A DNA stretch of 64,000 bases from Biomphalaria glabrata (Eukaryota > Mollusca > Gastropoda > Planorbidae): positions 38,657,012 through 38,721,011 of the forward strand of contig NC_074719.1 in the NCBI RefSeq assembly GCF_947242115.1. Direction: 5' to 3'. Of the stretch, positions 33,151-45,907 are shown piece by piece (within the stretch, counting starts at the first letter, position 1; every line of letters begins with the position of its first letter). The translations under genes and the position numbers were made by a program. The notes beneath the pieces were generated by a model that was not told the origin of the DNA, did not search any database, and saw only the letters and a program-made list of their open reading frames with translations.

Positions 33151-35150
33151 GATGATGACTACACTTAGTTTAGGTCTTTAGTTATATAGTTTAATATTGC
33201 GAATTATCTGGTTTAAACAAAATTGTAAAATCACTATAATTTGTATTTTTACAAAAAAATAGTATTTTTTGTATTAAATTGTGTACTGGAAAATGTCGAA
33301 TACTTCTAAAAAAAAAAAGCTAGTTCTAAATAATACACAGATCTTGGATAAAATACTCGTCAAAGAAAGTACTGTAAATGTGTAGTTTCACGTATTTTAT
33401 AGCCTGTACCCCAACTCTCCGTATTTTTGTACAGATTATTTCTTCTCTATCAGCTACACCATATATTCATAGCCTAATAATGACAGTTTAATTTAAAAAG
33501 AGAACTGAAAAATGCACAAGATATACAAGGAGAAAATGTTTTGAACAAAGAAATGAAACTCATATAGCAATATCGACCATTTCTACACCAAACAAATGAT
33601 TAACTTTATCTCAAAATTCTCGGTATGGCTATTGATTGTCCATTCATTGCAAAGTAAAATATTCTTATGGCCTATCAACCTGTTTTACTGTATAATATTT
33701 AACTTGTTCCAAAATAAAACTTTTGTTGGATACGTTATATATCAGTAAGTAAACAATTAGGACTACTCCAAGAAAATTAAAATGATGTGATAAACTAAAG
33801 ACAATAAATAGAACAAATAAAGAAAAAAAAAGGTAAAATACGGACATATGTATTTTTTTATCCCTTTATAAAAACAAAATCTATCTAAAATAGTTAGCTA
33901 TCAAATTAATGATTTTTCCATTGTTTGTAGAAGTTTTCTACTTCTATGTAATAATTTTAAACTTCGACTTTTAACCTTTGTTCTTGTTTAAATTAATTGT
34001 GAATGTTCGAAAGTTATACCAAAATGATCTGTTGGCATATTTGCCCTCTGACAATTTATCAATTTACTTAATAATTCTGCTATTACTGTGGCTGTTATAC
34101 TTCATCACACCGATTGTCTCATCGCGAAGCCTCTCATGTAAAGCGTTTTACTATTAATCGATATCGGTATAGAACTATCTGTTAATGTCTTGGTAATACA
34201 TTGTGAACTATCAAACAATCATTTAAGCTTTGAAGTCAATGAAATAATTTTATAGAGAGCAAATAAAAAAAATGTTCTCAACTCTTTGACCAACCAATTA
34301 TTGTCTTTCTTTTTTTAAATGCAAATAAATCTATATTATAAGCGCAAAAGCCCCAAATTCACTGACTGGCACATCACTGATTCGATTCTCCCTTTTGCTG
34401 TGGACGAAAAAAAAAAGACAATTTAACCCTTAACTACTTTCTGTACGCCTATAAAAACAAAGTACCTTTCACGTTCGAAACTGCAGCGGTTAAATGTACC
34501 GAATAGATTTTTTTTTAGACCCGAAAGTTGTTTTTTTTAAGCCGACAAGTCAAAAAGCACTTTTATCAGCCAAGTCATCAAAAATTGGCTTTTTGAAATT
34601 AAAGATAGCTTGAGGGAGTCCATGCTTATGCTTATATTGCATAAGATTCTGGAGATACCCACACCATTCAATGCTACAATGTTGGTGCTATGGGTTATCA
34701 TCAGTAAGAGGCATCATTCATGCTCTCACTCTTTCTCTCTCATGAAAAAAAAAAAGAAAAATAGTCTAGATCTATCTTATTAATACTATTATAATTTTTT
34801 TTGTTTTTTGTTGTTTTTTTTAGACCGCGTCTAAAAGGAAGTGGATATGACGTAAGGCATATAAAAAATAAATAGAGAAGGAAAATGAAAAACTGCTTTA
34901 AAAATAAGAAATTTATGATATTTTAAAAATGCTTCAAATGTAGACTGCGAAATTCCGAAAATAAAATACAAAGATTTGATAGAAAGCTCGCGGTTTTTCG
35001 AGAATCTTTCAAAGCTAAAATATAGTTAATAAGCACTTAGGAGGTAAAAGGAATCTGCGTAATAATGTTCATTGATTTCATAATTAATGATTCAGTAAGT
35101 CAGTGGAATTTTACGTTCATATTATAGATATTTACATATATTACAATATC
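33151..35150. other. AT-rich intergenic stretch, nothing recognised
   Basis: No gene. A Helitron-like start-type segment (CTATATTATAAGCGCAAAAG) occurs at about 34332, but no matching 3' hairpin or CTRR end was found. Several poly-A/T tracts. Confidence 0.4.
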
Positions 35151-35665
35151 TGTGACAGTGTTCAATTCAGCAATATGACTATTGTCACAGTCTCGCTTGA
35201 CATTGAGTGTTATTTGTTCATCTCGGGTCAAGAAGGTGAAAGCTCTAGAAAACCTCTGAGTAGAAAGAGGAAGTAAGAATGACTAAATTCACTTTAAGTC
35301 AGTAGCAGTCGTCTTTTGGTACTTGGAGCAGAACAGACCTTTTGAGAGTTGCATTGTTACCCGCTCCGATGCTGACGTGATGTATAGCTGTACTACTCGT
35401 GTGATCTTATTTATTTTAAAGCAATTATTATTTGAGACCGCCGTGATGCGCATGTAACTGTATTTCAATATGCTGGATTATGTTTATGTAACTACTATGA
35501 AAGATATCATGCCATTTCTTATTCAACGAGTGATTTATTTCTGAATGCAGGGAGTTGCAGTATATTATTCTCATTAAATAAACGTTATTTTGTCTGCTGA
35601 AATCGGACTATAGTCTATGTGTACTATCTGTGTTTGTGACGTGCTAAGTGTAGCTCCAGGTCACA
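35151..35665 (+). mobile_element. LTR-like segment (fragmentary LTR element)
   Basis: Bounded by TGTGAC and GTCACA, with an AATAAA signal at about 35576-35582. It is followed 25 bp later by TTGGTGACCAGCATTTT, a typical sequence just inside a Ty3/gypsy 5' LTR. A diverged second TTGGTGGCCAGTATTT occurs at about 35774. No target duplication and no coding remnant are visible, so it is an old fragment. Confidence 0.45.
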
Positions 35666-36261
35666 CAAACCCAGACCATTCCACATCTTGGTGACCAGCA
35701 TTTTACGCATTGATAACAAACAGCGCGTTACATCTTCAATATTTATATTTGTCACGTAACATTTACATTTTGGTGGCCAGTATTTCGTATTGCTATATAT
35801 ATATATGGGTATATGTTATATTGGGTACATGTTATATATTATTATAGCGATACTAAGACTTGTTTTTCTTTTTCATTTATATTAAGCTTCCCTTCCGAAA
35901 GTCAAGAAAACACTATATTACTTTATTGATTTTCATTTTTAAAAAATCAATTTTTCAAAAGTTGCACTTATGTTACAACAATATAGATGACCTATGACTC
36001 TTTTATGTAGAAATAACTATAGCCTTGCAACTCATTCAAACGTGATCACTACGCGTTTTCATATTCAAATCCGATTGGCTGTCGTTTACGAAATACACGA
36101 TGTTAATTGGTCCATCCCGAGACTTGTTTTTATAGATGCAAAGAAGGTGAACTGTTAAACAAAGATAGCCTCGTAGAATAATCGACGGGTCATAAGAGGC
36201 TGTTTTTACCTAAACTGAAGGGTATTTGAAACTAGAAATGTCATGTTAAGAGCTTGCATGG

Positions 36262-36269
36262 TAATTAGT

Positions 36270-36326
<57 letters not shown>
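36262..36326. repeat. TA microsatellite
   Basis: About 30 TA units. The sequence to its right (36330-36500) is a single-copy-looking moderate-GC stretch with no ORF. Confidence 0.95.
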
Positions 36327-36330
<4 letters not shown>

Positions 36331-37142
36331 GGAAGGTTTCCGAAATACTGAGTTACAAGTCCTAATTAATGAGAACTGATCAGGATTGTGAAGTTAAAGG
36401 TGACAAGGAAATCCCCCTCAGGCTCGATGACTAAGGAGGTTGCCCCACTTGCCATCCCTAGGGTCGCTACTGACTATAGACACACTACTTTCAACGGGCA
36501 AAAGTTGTTTTAATTAATTGTGTTGATTATTATGGAGAGCAATCCATAAGAAAGAAAGCAATTTTGTATATCAGGTCTACAAAATAATTGTTTATCAGGT
36601 GTACAAAATAATGGAGTATGGAAAAGCGAAGTATTTAAAACTATTTATAAGCCATATAATATGATATAGTAATTAAAAAGCTTACATAAGCCCACTCTGT
36701 CTGCCTGGTACACTTTTTAACACATTGTCTCTCTCACTTCCCATTCTCGGATCAAGTTTAGAAACTTTGCACAATTGTACATTGTTCCTAACAAAACACG
36801 AATGAATTTTTTTAAAAAATTAGTTAATTTGGTTTGGTAGCAAAAAATAAATAAATCTTATAGTATTAAGTGGACTGAAATGTGGAGTTTTTCCCATTAT
36901 TATAACTGCAGATTTAAGATTTTACTTATGGCAAAATATAATTTGATTGTATAGTTAAAGATTGTTTATTCTGCCTATTAATTTCAAAATCTCTTATGAT
37001 GTTTCAATTTTCACTTTTGTCTCATTTCAATTATATTGTCACCACATTTCTCCATATATCATTTTCCTCTATTATGTGAGAGACACTATTGCTTACAGAA
37101 CGTTGAAGGGACCTTTAAAAAAAAAATCAAAATGTAACCGAA

Positions 37143-37553
37143 TGTCAGGGGGAGGTATGGCGAGAGTGAATGTTAGTTTGATACTTTGATTTGATAGTGA
37201 TATCCCCTTGTATATGTATTCCCACGTTGTGAATGTGAACAGTCTTGCACGTGTTGTGAACGGAATGGTTTTAAGTCTTCGTTGAATGTAAGAGAGAGTG
37301 TTTTAAGTATGTGAGGTCTTACTTCCGGTCCAGGAAGGTTGGACGTTTACTTCTTGGACTGGTGTTTGTGTATTATTTACTGACAGTTAATATAATTGTG
37401 TTTTATTAAGTATTAAGGTATTATTGGGATTTCCATGGATATCTGAGTTGGAGTTAAGGTATATCTAGTAGTAATTGTTCTTATAAGTATTGAGTAGTCA
37501 CACCCCTAATGAGCCAAGTCTAAGACAAACAAGAAATGTGATGAACCCTGACA
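37143..37553 (+). mobile_element. Solo LTR with 5-bp target duplication
   Basis: 411 bp with perfect inverted ends TGTCAGGG/CCCTGACA and a 5-bp direct duplication CCGAA on both sides (37138-37142 and 37554-37558). No internal coding sequence, so it is a solo LTR left by recombination. The family cannot be named from the LTR alone; 5-bp duplications fit Ty3/gypsy or BEL/Pao. Confidence 0.85.
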
Positions 37554-37559
37554 CCGAAG

Positions 37560-38500
37560 AGGATTTTTTAGTGCCGAAGATTCCCCCAATCACTTTAAAC
37601 ATTTAATGTGAATAAGCAAGTTTGTTGACATGACAAATATATTACGAAACATTTAGGGAACATTAACAACACAAATACCAACATATGAAAAATGTATTTT
37701 TATTTAAAAAAAAAAAAGCCATTTGATTCTAACTTGTATAATAAAAAAATTATATAACGTAAAGTAACGCCTAAGCATTCTTATAATAAATGATATTACA
37801 TTTTAAAAAAAAGCTAGCACATGATCTTCTCTATATAGGCCAAATATTTCTACGTTTAACGATTAACCTTATTGCTATGTAAGTGGTTAGGAAGTTGAAT
37901 TAGAAAAAAATCAGCAATATCGCCATACTGGTAAGTATAAGTTCATTATTACTATTTCATATATTTCATATATTTATGTTGTAAGTATTATGTTACTAAT
38001 ACAATGTCTACAACGTTCACATTCAATGTGCGAATATGTTCGTTATAGGCGCATAAATATCTTTAAAATATAAGTTAGGGCTTGGGAGGAAGGAGCCGAA
38101 AAAAAAATTGAGTAAACAATAAAAGTGAAATTTTCTTTATAAATCGGGATCTGTCTCCCTTTGTTCATATTTCTAAAACAAAATCTTGCCTACAGAAAAT
38201 GTAAATTAGTATTAGTTTGATCACAGTGTATTTAACGTATAGGCATAATTTGTATCTATCATCCTTTAGTCACGTTTGTTTTCTATTAATTTGTAAGTCA
38301 CATAAGCAGAAAGAAATAGTTTTAAAACTGGTCTATAACATATGAATGTATCAAAATATATAAAGACATTTGATCATGTTTTTAATTAGGCTACATTCGT
38401 TATGCAGCTTTGATGATGATTACGTAATAATTACATATCTCTATGCTATACACATTTTAATGTAAATAAAAAGATTTACAATTTAAACATCTTGTCATGA
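37560..38500. other. AT-rich 3' flank of the IFI27-like gene
   Basis: No ORF or repeat family recognised; the sequence is strongly AT-rich. Confidence 0.4.
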
Positions 38501-38507
38501 TTTCAGA

Positions 38508-40316
38508 TTAATCTTCATCAAGTATGTGTTTAGCACCATGAGCCGCTCCGGCGCCAATGGCTCCGCCAGCCACCATTGCTGAATACGAAATTCCAGCCGC
38601 TCCAGCAGATTGCAGGACAGCCACTGGCACACCAGCAGCCATCATGGAAGCTCCAATGGAGCCTGCGGTGATTCCAGCTGGAAAGATACAAAATTTGCAA
38701 TAATACTAATAATACTAATAGTTTATATAAGAAACTAAGTATAATACGCTGATACTAAAATAGGGTTATGACTGAAACGGGTATTATGGTGCGCACCAGT
38801 GCACTATTCAACACGGGACTAAGACCTGACAGTTCAGAGAGACAGAGTTTATGTTCGGCCCTAGCGACAAGAAGGGTATTGGAGATTTTCATACATGGCG
38901 GAAAGCAATAAATATCTAGTTTTTTTTTTTTTTTTTTGGGGGGGGGGGGGGTTCCGCTATACAGAATAAAGGAATTGCGATAAACTGTGTTTTTTTTTTA
39001 AGGTAAATGATAATTTTCTGAAGTCTTCCCTTTATAGTAAAAAATTAAATCAATATGTAGTTGAATTGCAATTTCAATCATTGACTTACAACTTATTTAA
39101 TGAGTAATTAACTAGCGGTAATGAAGAAGACTTGATACGAAGATAACTGCCACGCATTGTGATATTGTTAACATTATAGGCCATACTTTTTCTATTGGTT
39201 GGAAACAGTAAAGTTTAATTCAGCGTCCTTGACATTGTTTAGTCTCTCGTGAGAATCTTCCATGGAATCTGGAGTTCATGAACTTGAAAAAGGAAAGAGC
39301 AAATCATTCGCCCTGCCAAATAATTCGCCAGGTCAACACAGAGGAGCGTGTTGTTGGTGCTACATGGCAGGGGTCGCCTGAATAGGCGGGAAGGAGAGGT
39401 TAAACTATGAATACAAAGATTTGAGAGTCGCTGTTTGATGCCATTGTAAAGGTCTCACAACTTTCTTCGTTATTTAACATCATTCATTGTTATCTCTTTA
39501 CTCGTTGACTTGATATACGTTACAAAGATTTATTGGTAAATAGAATGTGATAAATAGGGACTAATACGTTCAATAATCATATGTAAAGAAAAAATGTCTG
39601 AACCAAAAGTCCAGTTCCTCTTATGACCTTGCGATCTATAAAGAAAAGAATTACGTTGAAAAAAAGGTTGAAAAAAATAATATGTTGCAAATATGTTGAT
39701 AAAAAACGTTGAAAATAGGCCCTATATGACTACAATTTGCAGCTAAAATATCTCATCTCTCACCGAATTTGATCTTGTCCATCTGAACTAACGAAGATGC
39801 AATGCAAGATTCAGAAGACAGAAAAACTTGACATATCATACTAAAGTAAAATCATGAAGAATAGAAATTGCCTTGATGTAAAGTTTACTTGTTCCCATGA
39901 AAACGATCAGACGCGTTTACTGTCATCCAACAAAGGAGATTTTTTCCAAATACATTTTTTTGGCTTTCCATCTTAATCGGCAATTGAACAAGAGACATTA
40001 CTGTTGTAAACATGTCCAGATTTTTAAAAAAATGTAATCTGATGGCTATAGAATAAAAATCAAATAAAAATATAAACCTATAAATATGTTTGCATGGCTC
40101 CTTCTATCTCTGAAGACAATGGATGCGCCTTATAAATATTCTGCAATAAAAAAAAGTACCTGTTGTGAATCCTAGCCCAGCCAGTGCGAATGGTCCAAGT
40201 ACCCCAACTGCAGCCACACCGGCGACCGCTCCAATCACCTCTCCAAGAAAAGCATTTGCTGCCAAAGGTTGTCCAAGGATCAACAGCACAAGGAAAGTTA
40301 CTTGCACTTTGGCCAT
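38508..40316 (-). CDS. IFI6/IFI27 (ISG12)-family small membrane protein
   Basis: Two exons, 40160-40316 and 38508-38677, joined in phase by a 1.48-kb GT/AG intron, encode 108 residues. The start is the ATG at 40314-40316. Residues 1-22 form a signal peptide (MAKVQVTFLVLLILG, then a cleavage-like ANA). The rest is glycine/alanine-rich and hydrophobic. The segment FTTAGITAGSIGASMMAA, followed by VAVLQSAGAAGIS, matches the core of the Ifi-6-16 family. Vertebrate relatives are interferon-induced proteins of mitochondria, ER or nuclear envelope that influence apoptosis and antiviral state; molluscan ones are often reported as immune-responsive. The protein ends in a charged HGAKHILDED tail, the only polar part. 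Function here is inferred from family only. A 45-bp minisatellite starts 198 bp upstream of the ATG. Confidence 0.88.
38678..40159. other. Intron of the IFI27-like gene
   Basis: Splices with GT at 40158-40159 and AG at 38678-38679 (minus strand). Contains T and G homopolymers at 38922-38951. No nested gene or clear mobile element recognised. Confidence 0.6.
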
Positions 40317-40514
40317 TTTCTAAGTAAAGAAGAAACGCAATGATTGCAATACAATTTACAAATCAATGAAGCTTTGTTGGCAATTACATCTACTAGAGGG
40401 GAGCGCGATTCTCATGTTATTGCTATATTGGTTGTAGAAGTAGTGAAAAACGCGAACTTGAAATTGTGTTGTAAAAGCATTGGTTGAATAAGGAACCAAT
40501 GAAATAAGACAGAA

Positions 40515-41968
40515 AGAGTTAAACGTCAAGTATTACACTTAGATTGTATTAAGACGAAAAGAGTTAAAAGTCTAGTATTACACTTAGATTGTATTAAGGG
40601 CGAAAAGAGTTAAAAGTCTAGTATTACACTTAGATTGCATTAAGGCGAAAAGAGTTAAAAGTCAAGTATTACACTTAGATTGTATTAAGGCGAAAAGAGT
40701 TAAACGTCAAATGTTACACTTAGATTGTATTAAGGCGAAAAGAGTTAAAAGTCTAGTATTACACTTAGATTGTATTAAGGCGAAAAGAGTTAAAAGTCTA
40801 GTATTACACTTAGATTGTATTAAGGCAAAAAGAGTTAAACATCAAGTATTACACTTAGATTGTATTAAGATGAAAAGAGTTAAAAGTCAAGTATTACACT
40901 TAGATTGTATTAAGATGAAAAGCGTTAAAAGTCAAGTATTACACTTAGATTGTATTAAGGCGAAAAGAGTTAAACGTCAAATATTACACTTAGATTGTAT
41001 TAAGATGAAAAGAGTTAAAAGTCTAGTATTACACTTAGATTGTATTAAGGTGAAAAGGGTTAAACATCAAGTATTACACTTAGATTGTATTAAGACAAAA
41101 AGAGTTAAACGTCAAGTATTACACTTAGATTGTATTAAGGCGAAAAGGGTTAAACGTCAAGTATTACACTTAGATTGTATTAAGGCGAAAAGAGTTAAAA
41201 GTCTAGTATTACACTTAGATTGTATTAAGGCAAAAAGAGTTAAACATCAAGTATTACACTTAGATTGTATTAAGATGAAAAGCGTTAAAAGTCAAGTATT
41301 ACACTTAGATTGTATTAAGGCGAAAAGAGTTAAACGTCAAATATTACACTTAGATTGTATTAAGATGAAAAGAGTTAAAAGTCTAGTATTACACTTAGAT
41401 TGTATTAAGGCAAAAAGAGTTAAACATCAAGTATTACACTTAGATTGTATTAAGATGAAAAGAGTTAAACGTCAAGTATTACACTTAAATTGTATTAAGG
41501 CAAAAAGGGTTAAACGTCAAGTATTACACTTAGATTGTATTAAGGCGAAAAGGGTTAAACATCAAGTATTACACTTAGATTGTATTAAGACAAAAAGAGT
41601 TAAAAGTCAAGTATTACACTTAGATTGTATTAAGGCGAAAAGGGTTAAACATCAAGTATTACACTTAGATTGTATTAAGACAAAAAGAGTTAAAAGTCAA
41701 GTATTACACTTAGATTGTATTAAGGCGAAAAGGGTTAAACATCAAGTATTACACTTAGATTGTATTAAGACAAAAAGAGTTAAACGTCAAGTATTACACT
41801 TAGATTGTATTAAGACAAAAAGAGTTAAACGTCAAGTATTACACTTAGATTGTATTAAGACAAAAAGAGTTAAACGTCAAGTATTACACTTAGATTGTAT
41901 TAAGGTGAAAAGGGTTAAACGTCAAGTATTACATTTAGATTGTATTAAGGTGAAAAGGGTTAAACGTT
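40515..41968. repeat. 45-bp minisatellite, about 32 copies, upstream of IFI27-like gene
   Basis: Unit: AAAGTCAAGTATTACACTTA, then GATTGTATTAAGGCGAAAAG, then AGTTA, 45 bp. Because 45 is a multiple of three and the unit has no stop in one frame, a 419-codon ORF (40711-41970) of near-identical 15-residue units (LHLDCIKAKRVKRQV) arises. The first few units are out of frame with it, after a one-base difference near 40600. Variation clusters at AGG-CG/AAGATG/AAGACA and AAACGTC/AAAAGTC/AAACATC. No promoter, intron or signal supports a protein. Confidence 0.93.
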
Positions 41969-41969
41969 A

Positions 41970-43300
41970 AAAAGCACATCTGATGCCGACTCGTGTTTAC
42001 AACTTCCCTTGGACCCAATCCAACTCAGCGAAAAACACTGTGTTCTAAGTCTGTTGAGAATGGTTCCTTCGAGGACGGTGTGCAAACACAAGTCGTAGCA
42101 ATTTATATAGCTTTATATATTTATACTTCTCTTTATTTCTACACTTCCTTTTATCAGCTTGCAAATTCTTCATCGGTTAAAAAAAGGAAAAAAAACCTGG
42201 GATGGTGAACACGTAGCATTGAATTCACTACTTTCTTTAAAAACTTGGTCCCTGGTGCTGCTATTCATGTATGTTTAATATATGTATGTATCACATTTGT
42301 TTCAGCACCTAGCTTCAACTCTATGTTTACGTTCAGTATTTACAGCTACGGATAAATATTTAGGGTTCCTTCCCCTTCGATAATTGAACACGTGATTTCT
42401 CCCACATCCATTCTTGGGTCAAGTTGAAAATGTGCATTGTTATTCATTGTCCCTCACAACAATGAATCAATCGAAAAATCAAGCAATTATTTTATCAGTT
42501 AGTTGTAATTCATTAATTTCGTTTTATACAGAGAGAGAGAGAGTACCTGCTAAAGGGAGATAAGCCTTATGTACAGAATTAAGTCTCCCGATAAAAATTT
42601 GAAACTAACAATATAGATAGCTGAAACGCCTTCCCTCTTATAAGCTCAGTGGCTAGCTAGTCGGCTCTCCATCAATGAGTTTTCAGCCCTCAAGTCCAAA
42701 TTCAGTTTTAGAAATGTTTTTAATTACTTTTGAAAAGCCAGTATTAAAACTTTCTCCTAAACACCCCCACCTCCCTTTCCCAACTGGTCCACACAAGTGA
42801 TTGGATCCTTGATCCGACCATAGCGCATTGAGAAAACTAAAAGCATAAAATTGTGCTATTCAAAAACAATTGGTACAAATAATTCCAACCTCATAAATTT
42901 GTCATAGTTATTCTAGATTTATCTAGATCTAGATCTATTAGCCTAAAAATTAGTTACATGATTGAATCAAAATAATTACTACAATTACATTACATACAAG
43001 CTTATATTATTTTTATAAGTATTCTTTTATTTTTTTATAAGTATTTTTTAAAAAATGTTCTTGCTAAACTTGTGTCCACTAACCTTAGTAAGTTGAGTTT
43101 ACAGAGGAAAATAAGAGCGCAAACAAGAGACGAAACCTTGAACAGATCGATTGGGCAAGTCGTTGGCACGTTTTCTTGTTGAGTTCGTCGGCAGCATTGT
43201 ATTTATAGAACATGGCAACCTGTTTCCTGGAATGACGTTGTGTTTTAGTTTCAGTTTGCTTCCAAGTAACATTACGTGGATATAACATAAGACTCTTACT
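41970..43300. other. Intergenic, with a partial SINE B
   Basis: A decayed 3' part of a family B SINE lies at about 42755-42870. No gene recognised. Short CTAGATCTAGATCT words occur near 42925. Confidence 0.5.
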
Positions 43301-43319
43301 CATGGATTACTGTTTCTTT

Positions 43320-43338
43320 TTTTTTTCCTTTTACTCTT

Positions 43339-43370
<32 letters not shown>

Positions 43371-43947
43371 TGTCTCTCTCTGTTCCCCCCTCTTTCCTTT
43401 TTAAAGTTTCTCTTTCTCTCTTGTTGTTTTCTCTCCCATCCCCACTGCTACTCTCTTTTTGTTACCACCACCTCTCTCTGTTTCCCTCCCTCATTCTTTG
43501 GTTTTTAGCTCTCTCTCTCTCTTTTTTTCTCCCTTTCTCTATCCTTTATCCCTTTTCCCTCTATTAGTTTTCTCTTTTTCTCTTTTTTTTTTCTCTCTCT
43601 CTTTTTTTGTTTCCTCTTTCTCTTTGTTTATCTCTTTTCACTACCCCCTCTTTCTCTTTGCTTCCCCCCCACACCCTTTCTGTTTTATCTTCTTCCCCTT
43701 ATCATTGTCTCTATTGTTTTCTCTCTCATTCTTTCTCTATTTCCTTCTCTCTTTTTATTTGTTCCCCACTCTTTTTCTTCTTTCTCTCCATTTCTCTCTC
43801 TCTCTCTTTGTTTCTCTCTTTTGCTTTAATTCTTGCACTCTCTTTGTTTCTTTCTCTTTTTCTTCCTCTCTCTCTCTCTAATTTCTGTCTGTTTTTCTCT
43901 CTTAGTTTTTTCTTCCTATCGCTCTCTCTCTCTTTTTCTGTGTTTCT

Positions 43948-43980
<33 letters not shown>

Positions 43981-44178
43981 ATTTTGTTTTTCTCCCTGTC
44001 TTTCTTTATTTGTTTTCCAACCCCACCCCTCTGTCTCTTTCTTTTCCTTTCTCTCTTTCTCTTTCTCTCTCTCTCTCTCACACACACTTTCTTTCTTTCG
44101 TTCTTTCTCTCTCTCTTTCTTTCTCTCTCTCTTTCTCTCTCTAATTCTCTCTCTCTTTATATCTCTCTCTTTCACTCT

Positions 44179-44214
<36 letters not shown>

Positions 44215-44215
44215 G
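43320..44215. repeat. 0.9-kb polypyrimidine (CT/TTTC) tract
   Basis: The plus strand is almost entirely C and T, with (CT)n, (TTTCT)n and short T runs. It gives spurious Ser/Leu/Phe ORFs on one strand and Arg/Glu/Lys ORFs on the other. Pure (CT)n runs lie at 43952-43975 and 44185-44212. Confidence 0.95.
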
Positions 44216-45300
44216 CAGATGTTTTAAAACAAAGAGAAAATGAAAACTGTATTTCCAGAAGGGCGACGGTTTTGATTCAAACGAAACAGTCAAGTTTTAA
44301 GAAGGGTGGAAACTGTAGTGCAAGCTTGGAGGAATCGGGGGGGGGGGTGGGGTAAAAAGGTAAACTGTCGGTGTCAAGGTCACATAATTAAAGAGTTCGA
44401 TTGAAATGTTATGTAAAAATATAAAACTTCGAATAGAATTGAATAAAGTCTCTATAAAACAAACAAAGACATAGTTCCTGTAGAGCTATACAAAGCTATA
44501 ATACATATCTGACAGGAGGTGGGGAAGTGAATGGCTGTGAGACTAATCTTTTTATCAAACAAGAATTCTTGAGATCAGCCCAGACTGGGAAGTAGAGGAG
44601 GCACGGTGTAGTTCTGGTCGTTTTTTGTCGACCATTCTTTTAAAGACAATCAACAAATACGGTCTTGTGAAATCTTCACTCTAGCATGTCATGGTAGAAT
44701 TGTCTGATATCCAGTGAATTGGCCTTTCCCATTGTATGCGATGCCTCCGAGCCCCTCAGTTTTGTTTAGGGATATCAAAAGAGTGGGCTTCGTAATATGA
44801 GAATACTAAAGGTTAAAGGTTAATGAAACAGAAAAGGGTCAAAGTAACATTTCAACACGTGCAGGGCAGACTATTAATTTTAAAACGTTATGTACCGGTA
44901 AGTGAAAACAGTCTACTCCCATGGACGCAAAAGAAACAAAAAATCAGATAGGATCAATTTATGCAACATATGAACTTTTAAAATGGACGTTCTAAATGTA
45001 TATTTGTGTAATTTATAAACATAGTTAGCTCGGTATCTGGTCTTTCCGGAAGTAATAAACCATTGTTTCTAAGGACGCTAGCGACGTGACAAAAGGAAAT
45101 GAGAGTTGTAATAAACAAAGATAGTGGTCACGTGACAGAGCCTATGACACACACTTACATAATTCGTTTTTTTTTTCTTTTGAATTTGATGCTAATATTT
45201 CTAAGATTGGGGTGTCACTTGGCGGCTGATAGTTTAGCACGAAATAGAAATACTAGAATAATATATGCTTCATAGTAAAGTCAAACAATGCAAACTTAAA
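44216..45300. other. Intergenic, nothing recognised
   Basis: No ORF with recognisable similarity and no repeat family identified. A G tract lies at 44338-44352. Confidence 0.4.
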
Positions 45301-45309
45301 CTCTAAGGC

Positions 45310-45510
45310 CATATCATAAGGTCCACAGGGCTCGTAAAGACCTTCTTTCTGGGAACAGTACCAGGAAAAAGAAGAAGAGGCAGACAGATAAAGCGATGGG
45401 AACAAAACATAAGAGAATAGAAAGGTCTGTCATTAGGAGAAATTCTATCCAAGCCAAGGCACAGAGAGGAATGGAGAAAGACGGTCAACAGATCTTTTGT
45501 ACCACTAATA
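45310..45510 (+). mobile_element. LINE reverse-transcriptase C-terminal fragment
   Basis: Plus strand reads FFLGTVPGKRRRGRQIKRWE, then GLSLGEILSKPRHREEWRK, the typical GKRRRGRP...W tail of invertebrate LINE ORF2 proteins. Short and isolated. Confidence 0.55.
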
Positions 45511-45822
45511 TTGTTAAATACACACTATAATCGTTGTGATATACACTGTTTTATTCCTGATAAAAATTTGGTAGACTTAATTACTATTAATAGTTTTATA
45601 AAGTTTTAAGAAAACTTGTGACCCTAATTAATCAAAAGTTTTTAATGTTGATAATAATTAGCCTTATTTGTCATTTTTATGCGACAATAATAATCCTAGA
45701 TCTTTATTAACATTGCCGTGTATATGGTGTAAATGTGAATAGTGCTATGCTTTTGCATGATAGCGTAGCTTTCTGTAACTAATGTAACTGTTAATAGTTC
45801 ATACACCAGTATAAGTTAATAG

Positions 45823-45907
<85 letters not shown>

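Noticed and set aside
34320-34560. Helitron 5' end
   Set aside because: Only a CTATATTATAAGCG-like start resembles some Helitrons. No 3' hairpin plus CTRR, and no Rep/helicase remnant.
41993-42208. 71-codon ORF after the 45-bp array
   Set aside because: No domain, no splice context, AT-rich tail; looks random.
43459-44355. Ser/Leu/Phe-rich and Arg/Glu-rich ORFs
   Set aside because: Both come from the same pyrimidine tract and its complement; low complexity only.
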